Shown here piece after piece: positions 35,114 to 44,141 of a DNA stretch of 64,000 bases. This DNA comes from Acidobacteriaceae bacterium. GTDB taxonomy: Bacteria > Acidobacteriota > Terriglobia > Terriglobales > Acidobacteriaceae. The stretch is from positions 1-64,000 of the forward strand of contig DAIDKP010000020.1 of assembly GCA_027449965.1 (NCBI GenBank). Reading direction: 5' to 3'. The notes below the pieces were generated by a model. It worked only from the letters and a program-made list of their open reading frames with translations. It made no database searches and was not told where the DNA came from. The position numbers and the translations under genes are program-made. Position 1 is the stretch's first letter; each line of letters starts with the position of its first letter.

Positions 35114-36264
35114 GCGATCTCGCAATCCAATCCTATCTGCCGCCGGTCATCGAGGTCGAGTCGCAGGATGAGCTTCTCGAAGTGGCGATGGGTCCGCATC
35201 ATCCATCCACGCACGGCGTCTTTCGCATGGATGTGGCGCTCGATGGCGAGCGCGTTGTGCGTCTCAAACCAGTCTTTGGCTACCTCCATCGCAATCACGA
35301 AAAGATCGCAGAGAAAACAACGTATCTGGCTTCGATGCCTTATACGGATCGGCTGGACTATTTCTGCTCCATGACGAATAACTGGGCCTACGCGCTGGCT
35401 GTCGAAAAGCTTGCCGGCATCGAGGTTCCAGAGCGCGCCGAGTACCTGCGAGTGATTACCGCCGAGCTGACGCGCATACAGAATCACGCAAGCGCCATCG
35501 GCTTTCTCCTGCAGGAGATGGGCGCCAGCGGAACGCCGCTCATGTATGCGTTTCGCGAGCGCGAAATAATCCTTGACCTCTTTGAATCGCTGAGCGGTTC
35601 GCGCATGATGTGCAACTACATGCGCTTCGGAGGATGCCGCGTGGATCTTCCTGCGGGCTGGCTCGATGCGGCCAGGCAGGTAGTTGCCGGGCTTCCGCGA
35701 TTTATCGATGAAATCGAAGCGCTGCTGACTTCAAATGAGATTTTGATGGCTCGTTCGCAGGGCGTGGGTATTTTGAAGCCTGATCTTGCGATCAACGCCG
35801 GAGTTACCGGTGTCATGTTGCGGGCAACCGGTGTCAACTACGATGTGCGCAAGGTGGATCATTACGGCATCTATGACCGTTTCAGCTTTCGCGTTCCCTT
35901 GGGTGAGCACGGCGATATCTATGATCGATACATGCTTCGTGTACTGGAGATGAGGGAATCGGTGAAGATTCTTGAGCAGGCGATTCCCCAGCTTCCTGCC
36001 GGTCCGATCCTCGATCCAAAGTCCAAACCCCGTGGCTTTCGTCCCAAGCCGGGCGAAGCATACGGACGCATCGAAGCGCCCAAAGGCGAACTCGGTTTCT
36101 ATCTGATCAGCGACGGAACCGGCAACCCCTATCGCTATCGTGTAAGGCCGCCTTCGCTCATCAATCTGACCATTCTTGAGGATATGTGTCTGGGGCAGAA
36201 TGTGGCGGACGTCGTCCTGATCTTTGGCAGCGTCGACATTGTCCTTGGCGAGGTGGATCGATGA
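35110..36264 (+). CDS. nuoD: Complex I subunit NuoD
   Basis: The 49-kDa subunit forming the quinone-binding pocket with NuoB; 384 residues, related to NiFe-hydrogenase large subunits. [13 protein letters not shown] (quinone-site His), [12 protein letters not shown], the LTRIQNHAS segment and the terminal [11 protein letters not shown] Asp are present. nuoI follows after 25 bases, with no gene for NuoE, NuoF or NuoG between. Confidence 0.96.
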   Translation: MSDLAIQSYLPPVIEVESQDELLEVAMGPHHPSTHGVFRMDVALDGERVVRLKPVFGYLHRNHEKIAEKTTYLASMPYTDRLDYFCSMTNNWAYALAVEKLAGIEVPERAEYLRVITAELTRIQNHASAIGFLLQEMGASGTPLMYAFREREIILDLFESLSGSRMMCNYMRFGGCRVDLPAGWLDAARQVVAGLPRFIDEIEALLTSNEILMARSQGVGILKPDLAINAGVTGVMLRATGVNYDVRKVDHYGIYDRFSFRVPLGEHGDIYDRYMLRVLEMRESVKILEQAIPQLPAGPILDPKSKPRGFRPKPGEAYGRIEAPKGELGFYLISDGTGNPYRYRVRPPSLINLTILEDMCLGQNVADVVLIFGSVDIVLGEVDR

Positions 36265-36289
36265 ACAGACGCTCGCAGCAGGAGGCGCA

Positions 36290-36958
36290 ATGTTAGGCGA
36301 AGGAATTCTGAAAGGGCTTGGAGAAACGGCCAGGAATTTTGTCGGCAGTTTTGTCTCAGAAGATCGTTTGACGACCGTGGAATATCCTGAGCAGCGCCTG
36401 CTGCCCATTGAGAATACGCGCGACTTTCCGTTCCTGGTGTACGACGGCGCGGACCCGGATGCAGGACTGCGCTGCGTCTCCTGTCAGATATGCGAGAAGG
36501 AATGTCCGCCGAAGTGCATCTATATCGTCAAAAGCACCGACAAGAAACCTGACTACGTGGGCAAGCCGCAGTTCTATCCGGCGCGTTTCGACATTGATAT
36601 CTCGGTGTGCATGAGCTGCCAGATTTGCGTCGAAGTCTGTCCCTTTGAAGCCATCAAGATGGATACGGAGTTCGAGTTGAGCACCGACGATCGTTTTGGC
36701 GGTCTCATTCTCGACAAGCACAAACTGGCCAAGTCCAATGAGCATTTCCAGCGGATTCATCCCACAGAAGCCGCGGAAGTGGACGCGCGACTGGCTGAGG
36801 AAAAGGAAAAAGTCGAGGCCAAAGCAAAAGCCGCCGCGGAAGCTGCCGCTGCAAAAACTGCTGCGGAATCTGCCGCTGCAAAAACTGCTGCGGAATCTGC
36901 CGCGCGAAAGGCCGAAGACGGCTCTTCCGGATCGGACGCAGAGGGGGTGAAGCCGTGA
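36290..36958 (+). CDS. nuoI: Complex I subunit NuoI with Ala-rich repeated tail
   Basis: Ferredoxin-like subunit carrying clusters N6a and N6b. Both [4Fe-4S] motifs are complete: CVSCQICEKECP and CMSCQICVEVCP. From the ATG at 36290 (GGAGG 4 bases upstream) the protein has 222 residues. The core ends near residue 150 and is followed by about 60 residues rich in Ala, Glu and Lys with a nine-residue repeat (SAAAKTAAE), a likely charged helix. The tail is not part of the usual family. nuoH starts inside the stop (GTGA). Confidence 0.94.
   Translation: MLGEGILKGLGETARNFVGSFVSEDRLTTVEYPEQRLLPIENTRDFPFLVYDGADPDAGLRCVSCQICEKECPPKCIYIVKSTDKKPDYVGKPQFYPARFDIDISVCMSCQICVEVCPFEAIKMDTEFELSTDDRFGGLILDKHKLAKSNEHFQRIHPTEAAEVDARLAEEKEKVEAKAKAAAEAAAAKTAAESAAAKTAAESAARKAEDGSSGSDAEGVKP
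36843..36905 (+). repeat. 27-bp tandem repeat inside nuoI
   Basis: A 27-base unit, begun at 36843 and repeated at 36870, runs for about 2.3 near-identical copies. It codes for nine residues per unit (AAAKTAAES) in the NuoI tail and stays in frame. Confidence 0.85.
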
Positions 36959-38157
36959 ACTCAGCTACCCTCGATCAGTTCTTCGTTCTCTTGCAGCATC
37001 ATCTCTCAGCGCTATTCCCGACAGTTCTCCAGCCATGGGTTTCGATGATCCTGGGTGTCGTAGGAATCGTGGCCGTCTTCCCTGCAATTTTTGCATTGAC
37101 AACTGTGCTGGAGCGCAAGGGATTGGGGCGGATGCAGAATCGGCTAGGCCCCAATCGTGTGGGGCCGTTTGGCATTCTGCAGCCGATTGCAGACGCGATC
37201 AAGTCGCTGACCAAAGAAGACATCGTTCCTCGAAGCGCCGACGATGTTGTGCATTTTCTGGCTCCGGTTGTACTCGTCGTCGCCATTTTCCTCGGATATG
37301 CCGTGCTGCCCGTCGGTCGCAATATGGTTCTGCTGAACATCGACGCGGGAATTCTGCTCTTCTTTGCAGTCGGCGCTTCGACCGAGCTTTCGATCTTCAT
37401 GGCGGGCTGGTCCAGTCGCAACAAATACTCGCTGCTCGGTGCAATGCGCGCTGTTGCGCAGATGATCAGCTATGAAGTTCCGCTGCTGCTCGCGGCTGTG
37501 GTCGCCGTCATGATGGCAGGGTCGCTCGCTCCCACGGCCATTGTTCAGGCGCAAGGCGGGTTCACAGGCATCTTCCCTCACTGGTATGTCTTCACTCCCT
37601 GGGGCTTCGCCGGTTTTGCGCTCTTTGTCGTGGCCGCACTTGCGGAAACGAATCGTTCGCCGTTTGACCTGCCCGAGGGCGAGTCGGAGCTGGTGGCGGG
37701 CTACTTCACCGAATACTCCGGATTCAAGTTCGCTCTGTTTTTCCTGGGTGAATATCTTGGCATGATGTCGATTGCCGGCTACGGAATCACGCTGTTTCTC
37801 GGCGGCTGGGGTGCTCCGTTCTCATTCCTGACGTTTATTCCCTCCTGGGCATGGTTTTTTGCCAAGCTTTTTCTGGCTATCTTCTTTTTCATCTGGCTCC
37901 GGGGCACTCTGCCGCGGCTCCGTCAGGATCAGTTAATGAACTTCGCTTGGAAATTCATGCTGCCTCTGTCTCTGCTCAATCTCTGTGTCGCGGCAGCATG
38001 GAGATTTTTAGGAGAATGCTTGGGGAGTGGCACAGTTGCCGAGGTCATGCGCTGGCTGGTTTGCGCTGCTGTCCTGGTGCTGGCTTATATTCTTCTGGCG
38101 CGAACACTCCTGCGCCGTCAAAACATTCGTCCGAGGAGTTATCGCTATGCCGACTGA
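36955..38157 (+). CDS. nuoH: Complex I subunit NuoH
   Basis: Membrane subunit joining the peripheral and membrane arms and forming much of the quinone tunnel, 400 residues with eight helices expected. RMQNRLGPNRVGPFG and ETNRSPFDLPEGESELVAGYF, the acidic quinone-site loop, are intact. It starts with GTG overlapping the nuoI TGA. Confidence 0.96.
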   Translation: MNSATLDQFFVLLQHHLSALFPTVLQPWVSMILGVVGIVAVFPAIFALTTVLERKGLGRMQNRLGPNRVGPFGILQPIADAIKSLTKEDIVPRSADDVVHFLAPVVLVVAIFLGYAVLPVGRNMVLLNIDAGILLFFAVGASTELSIFMAGWSSRNKYSLLGAMRAVAQMISYEVPLLLAAVVAVMMAGSLAPTAIVQAQGGFTGIFPHWYVFTPWGFAGFALFVVAALAETNRSPFDLPEGESELVAGYFTEYSGFKFALFFLGEYLGMMSIAGYGITLFLGGWGAPFSFLTFIPSWAWFFAKLFLAIFFFIWLRGTLPRLRQDQLMNFAWKFMLPLSLLNLCVAAAWRFLGECLGSGTVAEVMRWLVCAAVLVLAYILLARTLLRRQNIRPRSYRYAD

Positions 38158-38190
38158 ACGGATAGGCCGACGGAAAGGATATCGACCGCA

Positions 38191-38703
38191 ATGATGGAGG
38201 GTTTTATCTTCGGGTTGCTGGCCATCCTGACGCTGGTCGGAGCTTTGGCAGCCGCTGTGCTGCGCAATCTCGTGCACTGCGCTTTGAGTCTCTCCGTCAC
38301 ATTTGTCGGACTGGCTCTGATGTATCTCAGTCTCGGTGCCCAGTTCGTTGGGCTTTCCCAGATTCTTGTCTATATCGGCGCCGTAGCCATCCTCGTTGTC
38401 TTTGCCATCCTGTTGACCCGCGGGGCTGGAGCGTTGACCCCACATCGACTGATTGCTGCTGCTGGCTGGCGTCTGGGGTGGATCGCTTCGGTTGCCGTCG
38501 GCTTTGTACTGATCTTTGCGCTGGTTCGCTCACCTTTGCCCGCTTCGGGCGATCAAGCTGCCAAAGTGACCGTGCTGCAGATCGGTCAGGCTTTGATGGG
38601 GCCGTACGTTCTTCCCTTGGAGGTTGTCGCGATCCTGCTGACAGTTGCCCTCATCGGTGCGGTCATCGTCGCGATGCCGGAAGATCAGAAGGAGATGCGA
38701 TGA
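38191..38703 (+). CDS. nuoJ: Complex I subunit NuoJ
   Basis: Membrane subunit of 170 residues with five helices. The start (FGLLAILTLVGALAAAV, then RNLVHCALSL) and the helix 3 pi-bulge region (LVYIGAVAILVVFAI) match the family. It lies 33 bases after nuoH and overlaps nuoK by ATGA. Two adjacent ATG codons are possible starts. Confidence 0.93.
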   Translation: MMEGFIFGLLAILTLVGALAAAVLRNLVHCALSLSVTFVGLALMYLSLGAQFVGLSQILVYIGAVAILVVFAILLTRGAGALTPHRLIAAAGWRLGWIASVAVGFVLIFALVRSPLPASGDQAAKVTVLQIGQALMGPYVLPLEVVAILLTVALIGAVIVAMPEDQKEMR

Positions 38704-39008
38704 CTCTGACGCCGTATCTCATCGTTGCCGCGCTTTTGTTTGCTATTGGACTGGGGATTGCGCTCACCCGGCGTAATGCCATTCTCGTGCTCATCGGGAT
38801 TGAACTCATGCTGAACGCTGCCAATCTGAATCTCATCGCATTCTGGCGGTTCGGGCCACACCCGGAGCTGATGACCGGCATGCTTTTTGCTCTGTTTTCG
38901 ATTGCTGTTGCAGCTGCGGAAGCTTCCGTTGGTCTTGGTCTCGTGATCGCCTGGTATCGGCACTCAAAGACAACCGATCTCGATGAGATGGCAAGGATGA
39001 AGGGATAA
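38700..39008 (+). CDS. nuoK: Complex I subunit NuoK
   Basis: Small three-helix proton-channel subunit, 102 residues. The buried acidic residues are present in LIGIELMLNAANLNL (helix 2) and AAAEASVGLGLV (helix 3). It shares one base with nuoL (TAATG). Confidence 0.95.
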   Translation: MTLTPYLIVAALLFAIGLGIALTRRNAILVLIGIELMLNAANLNLIAFWRFGPHPELMTGMLFALFSIAVAAAEASVGLGLVIAWYRHSKTTDLDEMARMKG

Positions 39009-41110
39009 TGACGTCGCCGATGATTCCTGTCTCTTCTTCGGATGCCGCTTCGATGGCGTGGATTGTTCGCAATCTCTGGCTCATCCCGATTCTCCCCATG
39101 GTCGCTTCCGGGTTGATTGCCCTCCTGCCGCAGCCTCGCCGCAAACCTGCTGCGACTCTGGCGATCGGCGCTCTTCTCATTTCATTCCTCCTTGCAGTCA
39201 CAGCCTTTGCTCATGTGCTCATGAACTGGAGCAGCGGTGGCCCGACGCGTGAGATGGTCAGCTTTGACTGGCTCACCTTTGGCTCGGCCACGTTGCAGAT
39301 GGGCTGGGTGCTCGATCCGCTGGCAGCCATCATGCTGGTCATGGTCACGTTTGTGGGTTCGCTCATCTTCATCTACTCCACCGGCTACATGAGCCACGAC
39401 GAAAACTTCACCCGCTTCTTTTGCTTCCTTGCGCTCTTTGCCGGCGGAATGCTGGGGGTCCTGATCGCCAACAGCCTGTTGCTGCTCTTCATGTGCTGGG
39501 AGATTGTCGGTCTGACATCCTATCTGCTCATCGGTTTCTGGTATCACAAGCCAAGCGCCGCCGCAGCGGCAAAGAAGGCATTCCTCACCACTCGTGTCGG
39601 AGACATTTTCTTCCTGCTGGGCATGGTGTGGCTCTTTGCACAAACAGGCACGCTGCTTTTCTACAACCACGGTGCCGGAGCCATTGAGCCGACTGCGCTT
39701 GCCACATTGCTGGGCCACCATGCCGCCTGGGGACTGAGTGCTGCGGGCGCCATCGGTCTGCTCATCTTTGCCGGTGCAGCCGGCAAAAGCGGACAGCTTC
39801 CGCTGCACGTCTGGCTACCCGATGCCATGGAAGGACCGACGCCTGTCTCGGCGCTCATTCACGCGGCCACCATGGTGGCTGCCGGAGTCTATCTGGTGGC
39901 GAGGGTCTATCCGCTGATGAGCGCTGGCGCAGGGCCTGGGACCACCACAGCGTCGCTTACGGTTGTAGCCTGGGTGGGCGCGGCTACCGCGCTCTTCGGC
40001 GCTCTCGTCGCCGTGGCCCAGTTCGATATCAAGCGCATTCTTGCCTATTCCACCGTTTCGCAGCTTGGCTACATGATGGTTGGCCTGGCGACAGGCGGAG
40101 TTGCCGTTGGCATCTTTCATCTGATCACCCACGCATTCTTCAAGGCGCTGCTTTTCCTGGGTGCCGGTTCGGTGATCCACGGCTGCCACGAAGAGCAGGA
40201 TATTCGCAGGATGGGCGGCTTGCGTGCGCAGATGCCGATCACCTTTGCGGCCTACACCGTCGGCATGCTTGCTCTCAGCGGCTTTCCAATCTTCTTTTCC
40301 GGTTTCTGGAGCAAAGATGCGATCGTCGGCGCGGCCCATCACTGGCCCGTCTCGCAAGGACCATTCTGGATGCTGCTCCTCGGCGCGTTGCTCACTGCGT
40401 TTTACATGATGCGTCAGGTGGGTTACGTCTTCCTCGGCTCCTGGAGAGGTCATGGTCACGCGCATGAATCACCGGCCGTGATGACCATTCCGCTCCTCGT
40501 TCTGGCGTTTTTTGCCATCGCGCTGGGAGTTCTGGGAACGCCAGCCTGGCCATGGTTCACGGCATTCCTTGACGGCCATTCTCTGGTCTTCGATCTCGCC
40601 GGATTCCGTGAGCCAGGTCTTGTCCCCATGATGTTGCTTGCCTCCACGCTCGTCTTTGTGGCTCTTGGCGTGGGCTGGCGTCTCTACGTCGCTCAAGCCA
40701 ATCGCGCGGACACCGATCCAGATGTTCTGCAACGCGTATCGCCCCGAGTGTTCGGCTGGTTGGAATCCCGTCTTTACTTCGACGAGTTGTATCAGGCGAC
40801 GATCCTGCGCGCATATGCACTGCTGGCTGCATTCGCAGCATGGCTTGATCGACAATTCTGGGGTGGCATCGTCGCTTCGATCTCCTCAGGCTTCCGCGCC
40901 TTGGGCCGGTGCAATCGTTCGATGGACAGCCAGTGGATCGACGGCGGATTCGATAAAGGCTGCGAAGAATTGACGACGGCTGGAGGGGTACTGGCGTGGT
41001 TGCAGGCCGGGCGTGCTCCCAGCTATCTGCGTACTCTGACCATCGGCCTGCTCATCCTTCTTGCAGTGATTTTGATGGCTGCATCCATTACCGGGCAGGT
41101 GAAGTTATGA
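39008..41110 (+). CDS. nuoL: Complex I subunit NuoL (distal antiporter-like subunit)
   Basis: Proton-pumping subunit at the tip of the membrane arm, 700 residues; the E. coli protein has 613. Key charged residues are kept: Glu in MCWEIVGLTSYLL (helix 5), Lys in GKSGQLPLHVWLPDAM (helix 7), Lys in FDIKRILAYSTVSQLGY and Lys in FWSKDAIVG (helix 12). The C-terminal 100 residues form the long lateral helix and its anchor. nuoM starts in its stop codon (ATGA). Confidence 0.95.
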   Translation: MTSPMIPVSSSDAASMAWIVRNLWLIPILPMVASGLIALLPQPRRKPAATLAIGALLISFLLAVTAFAHVLMNWSSGGPTREMVSFDWLTFGSATLQMGWVLDPLAAIMLVMVTFVGSLIFIYSTGYMSHDENFTRFFCFLALFAGGMLGVLIANSLLLLFMCWEIVGLTSYLLIGFWYHKPSAAAAAKKAFLTTRVGDIFFLLGMVWLFAQTGTLLFYNHGAGAIEPTALATLLGHHAAWGLSAAGAIGLLIFAGAAGKSGQLPLHVWLPDAMEGPTPVSALIHAATMVAAGVYLVARVYPLMSAGAGPGTTTASLTVVAWVGAATALFGALVAVAQFDIKRILAYSTVSQLGYMMVGLATGGVAVGIFHLITHAFFKALLFLGAGSVIHGCHEEQDIRRMGGLRAQMPITFAAYTVGMLALSGFPIFFSGFWSKDAIVGAAHHWPVSQGPFWMLLLGALLTAFYMMRQVGYVFLGSWRGHGHAHESPAVMTIPLLVLAFFAIALGVLGTPAWPWFTAFLDGHSLVFDLAGFREPGLVPMMLLASTLVFVALGVGWRLYVAQANRADTDPDVLQRVSPRVFGWLESRLYFDELYQATILRAYALLAAFAAWLDRQFWGGIVASISSGFRALGRCNRSMDSQWIDGGFDKGCEELTTAGGVLAWLQAGRAPSYLRTLTIGLLILLAVILMAASITGQVKL

Positions 41111-42621
41111 CCGGCACTCTTACCATGCTCACGGCCTTGCCCGCAGTTGGCGCCATCGTCGCCGGATTTTCCGGCAAGCGCGCTCGTTGGGTCGCTATGG
41201 CTGTTTCGCTCATCGCTCTGGTTGCCACGCTCTGGGTATGGTTTTCGGTCGGCGCCAGCGGCCAGATGGCTTTCGTTGAGCGCGCCATCTGGGTACCCGA
41301 TCTTGGCATCGAATATCACCTCGGAGTCGATGGGCTTGGCGCTTTGATGCTGGTTCTTTCGGCACTCGTCACGCTTATCTCGGTGTCGGCTTCGCGTTCG
41401 GTCAAGCAACAGCCGGGTCTGTATTTTGGTCTGGTTTTGCTTCTGGAGTCCGGACTGTTCGGCACCTTCACAGCGCTCAATTTCTTTCACTGGTTCATCT
41501 ATTGGGAACTCAGTCTCATTCCCGCATTCTTTCTCATCCGACTCTGGGGTGGACCCCGTCGCGGCCCGGCAGCAACCCAGTTTTTTGTTTACACCATGGT
41601 GGGTTCCGTAGCCATGCTGCTCGCATTCCTGGCGATCTTTGTCGCAACCGGTGGCATGGACTTCATCGCTCTGGCGCACTTCGCCGCGACCGGGGAACTG
41701 CACCGGCTGATCGAAGCACATCTTGGCCACGTGGAACTCCTGCTGGCCTGTGGAGTGCTGCTTGGATTTGCCGTAAAGGTTCCGCTGATGCCGTTTCACA
41801 CCTGGCTGCCAGATGCCTACTCCGAGGCGCCCACTGCGATCACGATTCTGCTCACAGGGGCTATGTCGAAGATGGGCGTCTACGGACTGCTCCGGATCGC
41901 TCTGCCCATCTTTGGCAAAGAACTTTTTGCCATGAGGAGCGAACTGCTGGCGCTGGCAGTTTTGACCGTCGTAGCCGGTGCATGGGCTGCGGTTGTGCAA
42001 AAGGATCTCAAGCGAATCTTTGCCTACTCGTCGATCAACCATCTTGGTTACTGCCTGCTGGCTCTCTTCGCTGTACTCTTGCCGGCTGCGGGTGATCCTG
42101 CCCGAATGCTGAGCGTTTCCGCAGCTCTGGATGGAGCGATCCTGCAGATCTTCAACCACGGTCTGACCGCAGCGACCATCTTCTGGTTCCTCTGCATGTT
42201 GGAAGAGCGCAGCGGAGGCACACTTTCGCTCGATACCTTCGGAGGCTTGCGGAAGCGAGTCCCGATCCTCTGCGGTCTGATGGGAATTGCGCTGTTTTCG
42301 TCCCTCGGTCTTCCGGGTCTGAATGGATTCGTCGGCGAATTCCTGATCTTCCGCGGAGTCTTCCCACTCTCATGGCAGTCCGCAACAGTCTCTGTGCTCG
42401 GGTTGCTGATCACGGCAGCGGTCATTCTTACGGTGATCCAGCGCGTCTTCAGCGGCCCACTGTCCACTCACTGGAGCGCGATGCCTGACCTGACCCTGAC
42501 CGAGCGGATTGCCGTCGCTCCGGCCCTTATACTCATGCTGCTCCTTGGCCTTGTGCCGCAGATTATTCTCGGCGTAATCAATCCGACCGTTTTGCATCTG
42601 ATCGACGGGTGGAGATTCTGA
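41107..42621 (+). CDS. nuoM: Complex I subunit NuoM, first copy
   Basis: Antiporter-like proton-pumping subunit, 504 residues. All usual charged residues are seen: Glu in IYWELSLIPAFFLI (helix 5), Lys in FAVKVPLMPFHTWLPDAY (helix 7), Lys in MSKMGVYG, Lys in KDLKRIFAYSS and Glu in GFVGEFLIF (helix 12). A second, diverged nuoM follows directly, sharing one base (TGATG). Confidence 0.93.
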   Translation: MTGTLTMLTALPAVGAIVAGFSGKRARWVAMAVSLIALVATLWVWFSVGASGQMAFVERAIWVPDLGIEYHLGVDGLGALMLVLSALVTLISVSASRSVKQQPGLYFGLVLLLESGLFGTFTALNFFHWFIYWELSLIPAFFLIRLWGGPRRGPAATQFFVYTMVGSVAMLLAFLAIFVATGGMDFIALAHFAATGELHRLIEAHLGHVELLLACGVLLGFAVKVPLMPFHTWLPDAYSEAPTAITILLTGAMSKMGVYGLLRIALPIFGKELFAMRSELLALAVLTVVAGAWAAVVQKDLKRIFAYSSINHLGYCLLALFAVLLPAAGDPARMLSVSAALDGAILQIFNHGLTAATIFWFLCMLEERSGGTLSLDTFGGLRKRVPILCGLMGIALFSSLGLPGLNGFVGEFLIFRGVFPLSWQSATVSVLGLLITAAVILTVIQRVFSGPLSTHWSAMPDLTLTERIAVAPALILMLLLGLVPQIILGVINPTVLHLIDGWRF

Positions 42622-44141
42622 TGCTCGCGTGGACCATTTATCTCTCGTTTGGCGGTGCATTGCTGATCGCCTTTTTTGCCCAGGGCAGGCCTCAACTGGC
42701 GCGTTGGCTTGCACTGCTGACGGCCGTGGGTGGGCTTGGCCTTGCCGGCTGCGCTTTCTTTACTCAAACCGGTGTCACCCCTGTTGTGGATGCAGCGTGG
42801 ATTCCGGCAATGGGCATTCGGTATACGCTTTCCGCCGATGGCATCAGTCGAGTGCTGGTTCTTCTTACGGGCTTTGCCTCGGTTGCAGGTGTCCTGTTCT
42901 CCTGGAACATCGATCGTCGTGTCAACGAATTCTTCGGATTCTATCTTGCGCTCATCGGTGGCGTTTACGGCGTATTCCTTTCCGCCGATCTCTTTCTCTT
43001 CTTTGTTTTTTATGAGATTGCCATCGTCCCCAAATACTTTCTCATCGCCATCTGGGGGTCCACGCGTCGCGAATATGGAGCGATGAAGTTAGCCCTGTAC
43101 TCCTTCATCGGGTCGGCAATGGTGCTCGTGGGACTGCTCGCGGCCTACGCCGTTTCCGGCGGACATACTCTCAATCTCGCAACGCTCCAGCAGTATCCGT
43201 TTCCGGTTTCGTTTCAGATGTGGGCGTTTCCGCTTGTCTTTCTCGGCTTTGCCGTTCTGGCCGGCATGTGGCCTCTGCATACCTGGGCGCCCACGGGCCA
43301 CGTTGCCGCACCCACAGCCGCATCCATGCTGCTCGCTGGCGTCGTCATGAAGCTCGGTGCGTATGGCTGTCTGCGTGTGGCCATGACCCTGTTCCCGCAT
43401 GGTCTTGATCCCTGGGGCTGGAGCTTCCTGGGCATCGGTTCCTGGCGAACTCTTTTCGCGTTGCTCGCCGTCATTGGCATCCTCTACGGTGCCGCGGTTG
43501 CGCTCATTCAAAACGATTTCAAATTCGTCATCGGTTACTCCAGCGTCAGCCACATGGGACTGGTCCTGCTGGGCCTGATGACACTGAGCCAGATCGGTCT
43601 GGACGGAGCGGTTCTGCAAATGTTCTCGCACGGAATTCTCGCCGGTCTGCTCTTCGCCACTGTCGGTCGCATCGTCTATGAACGTACACACACGCGTGAC
43701 CTGACCGCTCTCAGTCATTTGCATCTCAGCCGGACTCTTCCATTTGCTGCCTGGCTCTTCGTTCTCGCCGGCATGGCCTCCATGGGCCTGCCCGGCTTCA
43801 GCGGCTTCATCGCGGAGCTTCAGGTCTTGATCGGTGCCTGGACGGCGTTTCCTGTCTTCACCATCGTTGCGGGTGTGGGCATCGTAGTCGGTGTTGCCTA
43901 CACCTGGCGCGCCATGCAAAAGGCATTTTTCAATGAAGCCCCAGCGCATCCATCTGCGGCAGCCGCTTCAATTCCCGCCCAACACGCCTTTGAGCCGATC
44001 ACCTGGGCAGAGAAAACAGGGGTCATTCTTCTGCTTGCGGCCAGCCTGGCTGTTGGCCTCGCGCCTCGGCTCTTGCTTGATCAGATCACCCCGGCGGTCC
44101 TTGCGCTGCCTCATACCCTGCTCACGGGAGGCCGACCATGA
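42621..44141 (+). CDS. Second, diverged NuoM-like subunit
   Basis: A second antiporter-like subunit of 506 residues. Helix 5 Glu is present (FYEIAIVPKYFLIAIWG), as are Lys in VMKLGAYG, Lys in NDFKFVIGYSSVSH and Glu in FIAELQVL. In the helix 7 motif, the first copy has FAVKVPLMPFHTW and this one FAVLAGMWPLHTW, so the pumping-channel Lys is replaced by Leu. GGAG lies 6 bases before the ATG at 42621; a GTG 12 bases upstream is also open. Extra NuoM subunits are known from so-called two-NuoM complexes. Confidence 0.9.
   Translation: MLAWTIYLSFGGALLIAFFAQGRPQLARWLALLTAVGGLGLAGCAFFTQTGVTPVVDAAWIPAMGIRYTLSADGISRVLVLLTGFASVAGVLFSWNIDRRVNEFFGFYLALIGGVYGVFLSADLFLFFVFYEIAIVPKYFLIAIWGSTRREYGAMKLALYSFIGSAMVLVGLLAAYAVSGGHTLNLATLQQYPFPVSFQMWAFPLVFLGFAVLAGMWPLHTWAPTGHVAAPTAASMLLAGVVMKLGAYGCLRVAMTLFPHGLDPWGWSFLGIGSWRTLFALLAVIGILYGAAVALIQNDFKFVIGYSSVSHMGLVLLGLMTLSQIGLDGAVLQMFSHGILAGLLFATVGRIVYERTHTRDLTALSHLHLSRTLPFAAWLFVLAGMASMGLPGFSGFIAELQVLIGAWTAFPVFTIVAGVGIVVGVAYTWRAMQKAFFNEAPAHPSAAAASIPAQHAFEPITWAEKTGVILLLAASLAVGLAPRLLLDQITPAVLALPHTLLTGGRP

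Noticed and set aside
36840-36910. CRISPR-like or phage repeat near 36.85 kb
   Set aside because: The repeat is an in-frame 27-bp tandem inside nuoI with no spacers.
41023-42159. 378-codon open frame antisense to nuoM
   Set aside because: Highly polar, Gln/Arg-rich translation opposite a membrane protein gene; a composition artefact.
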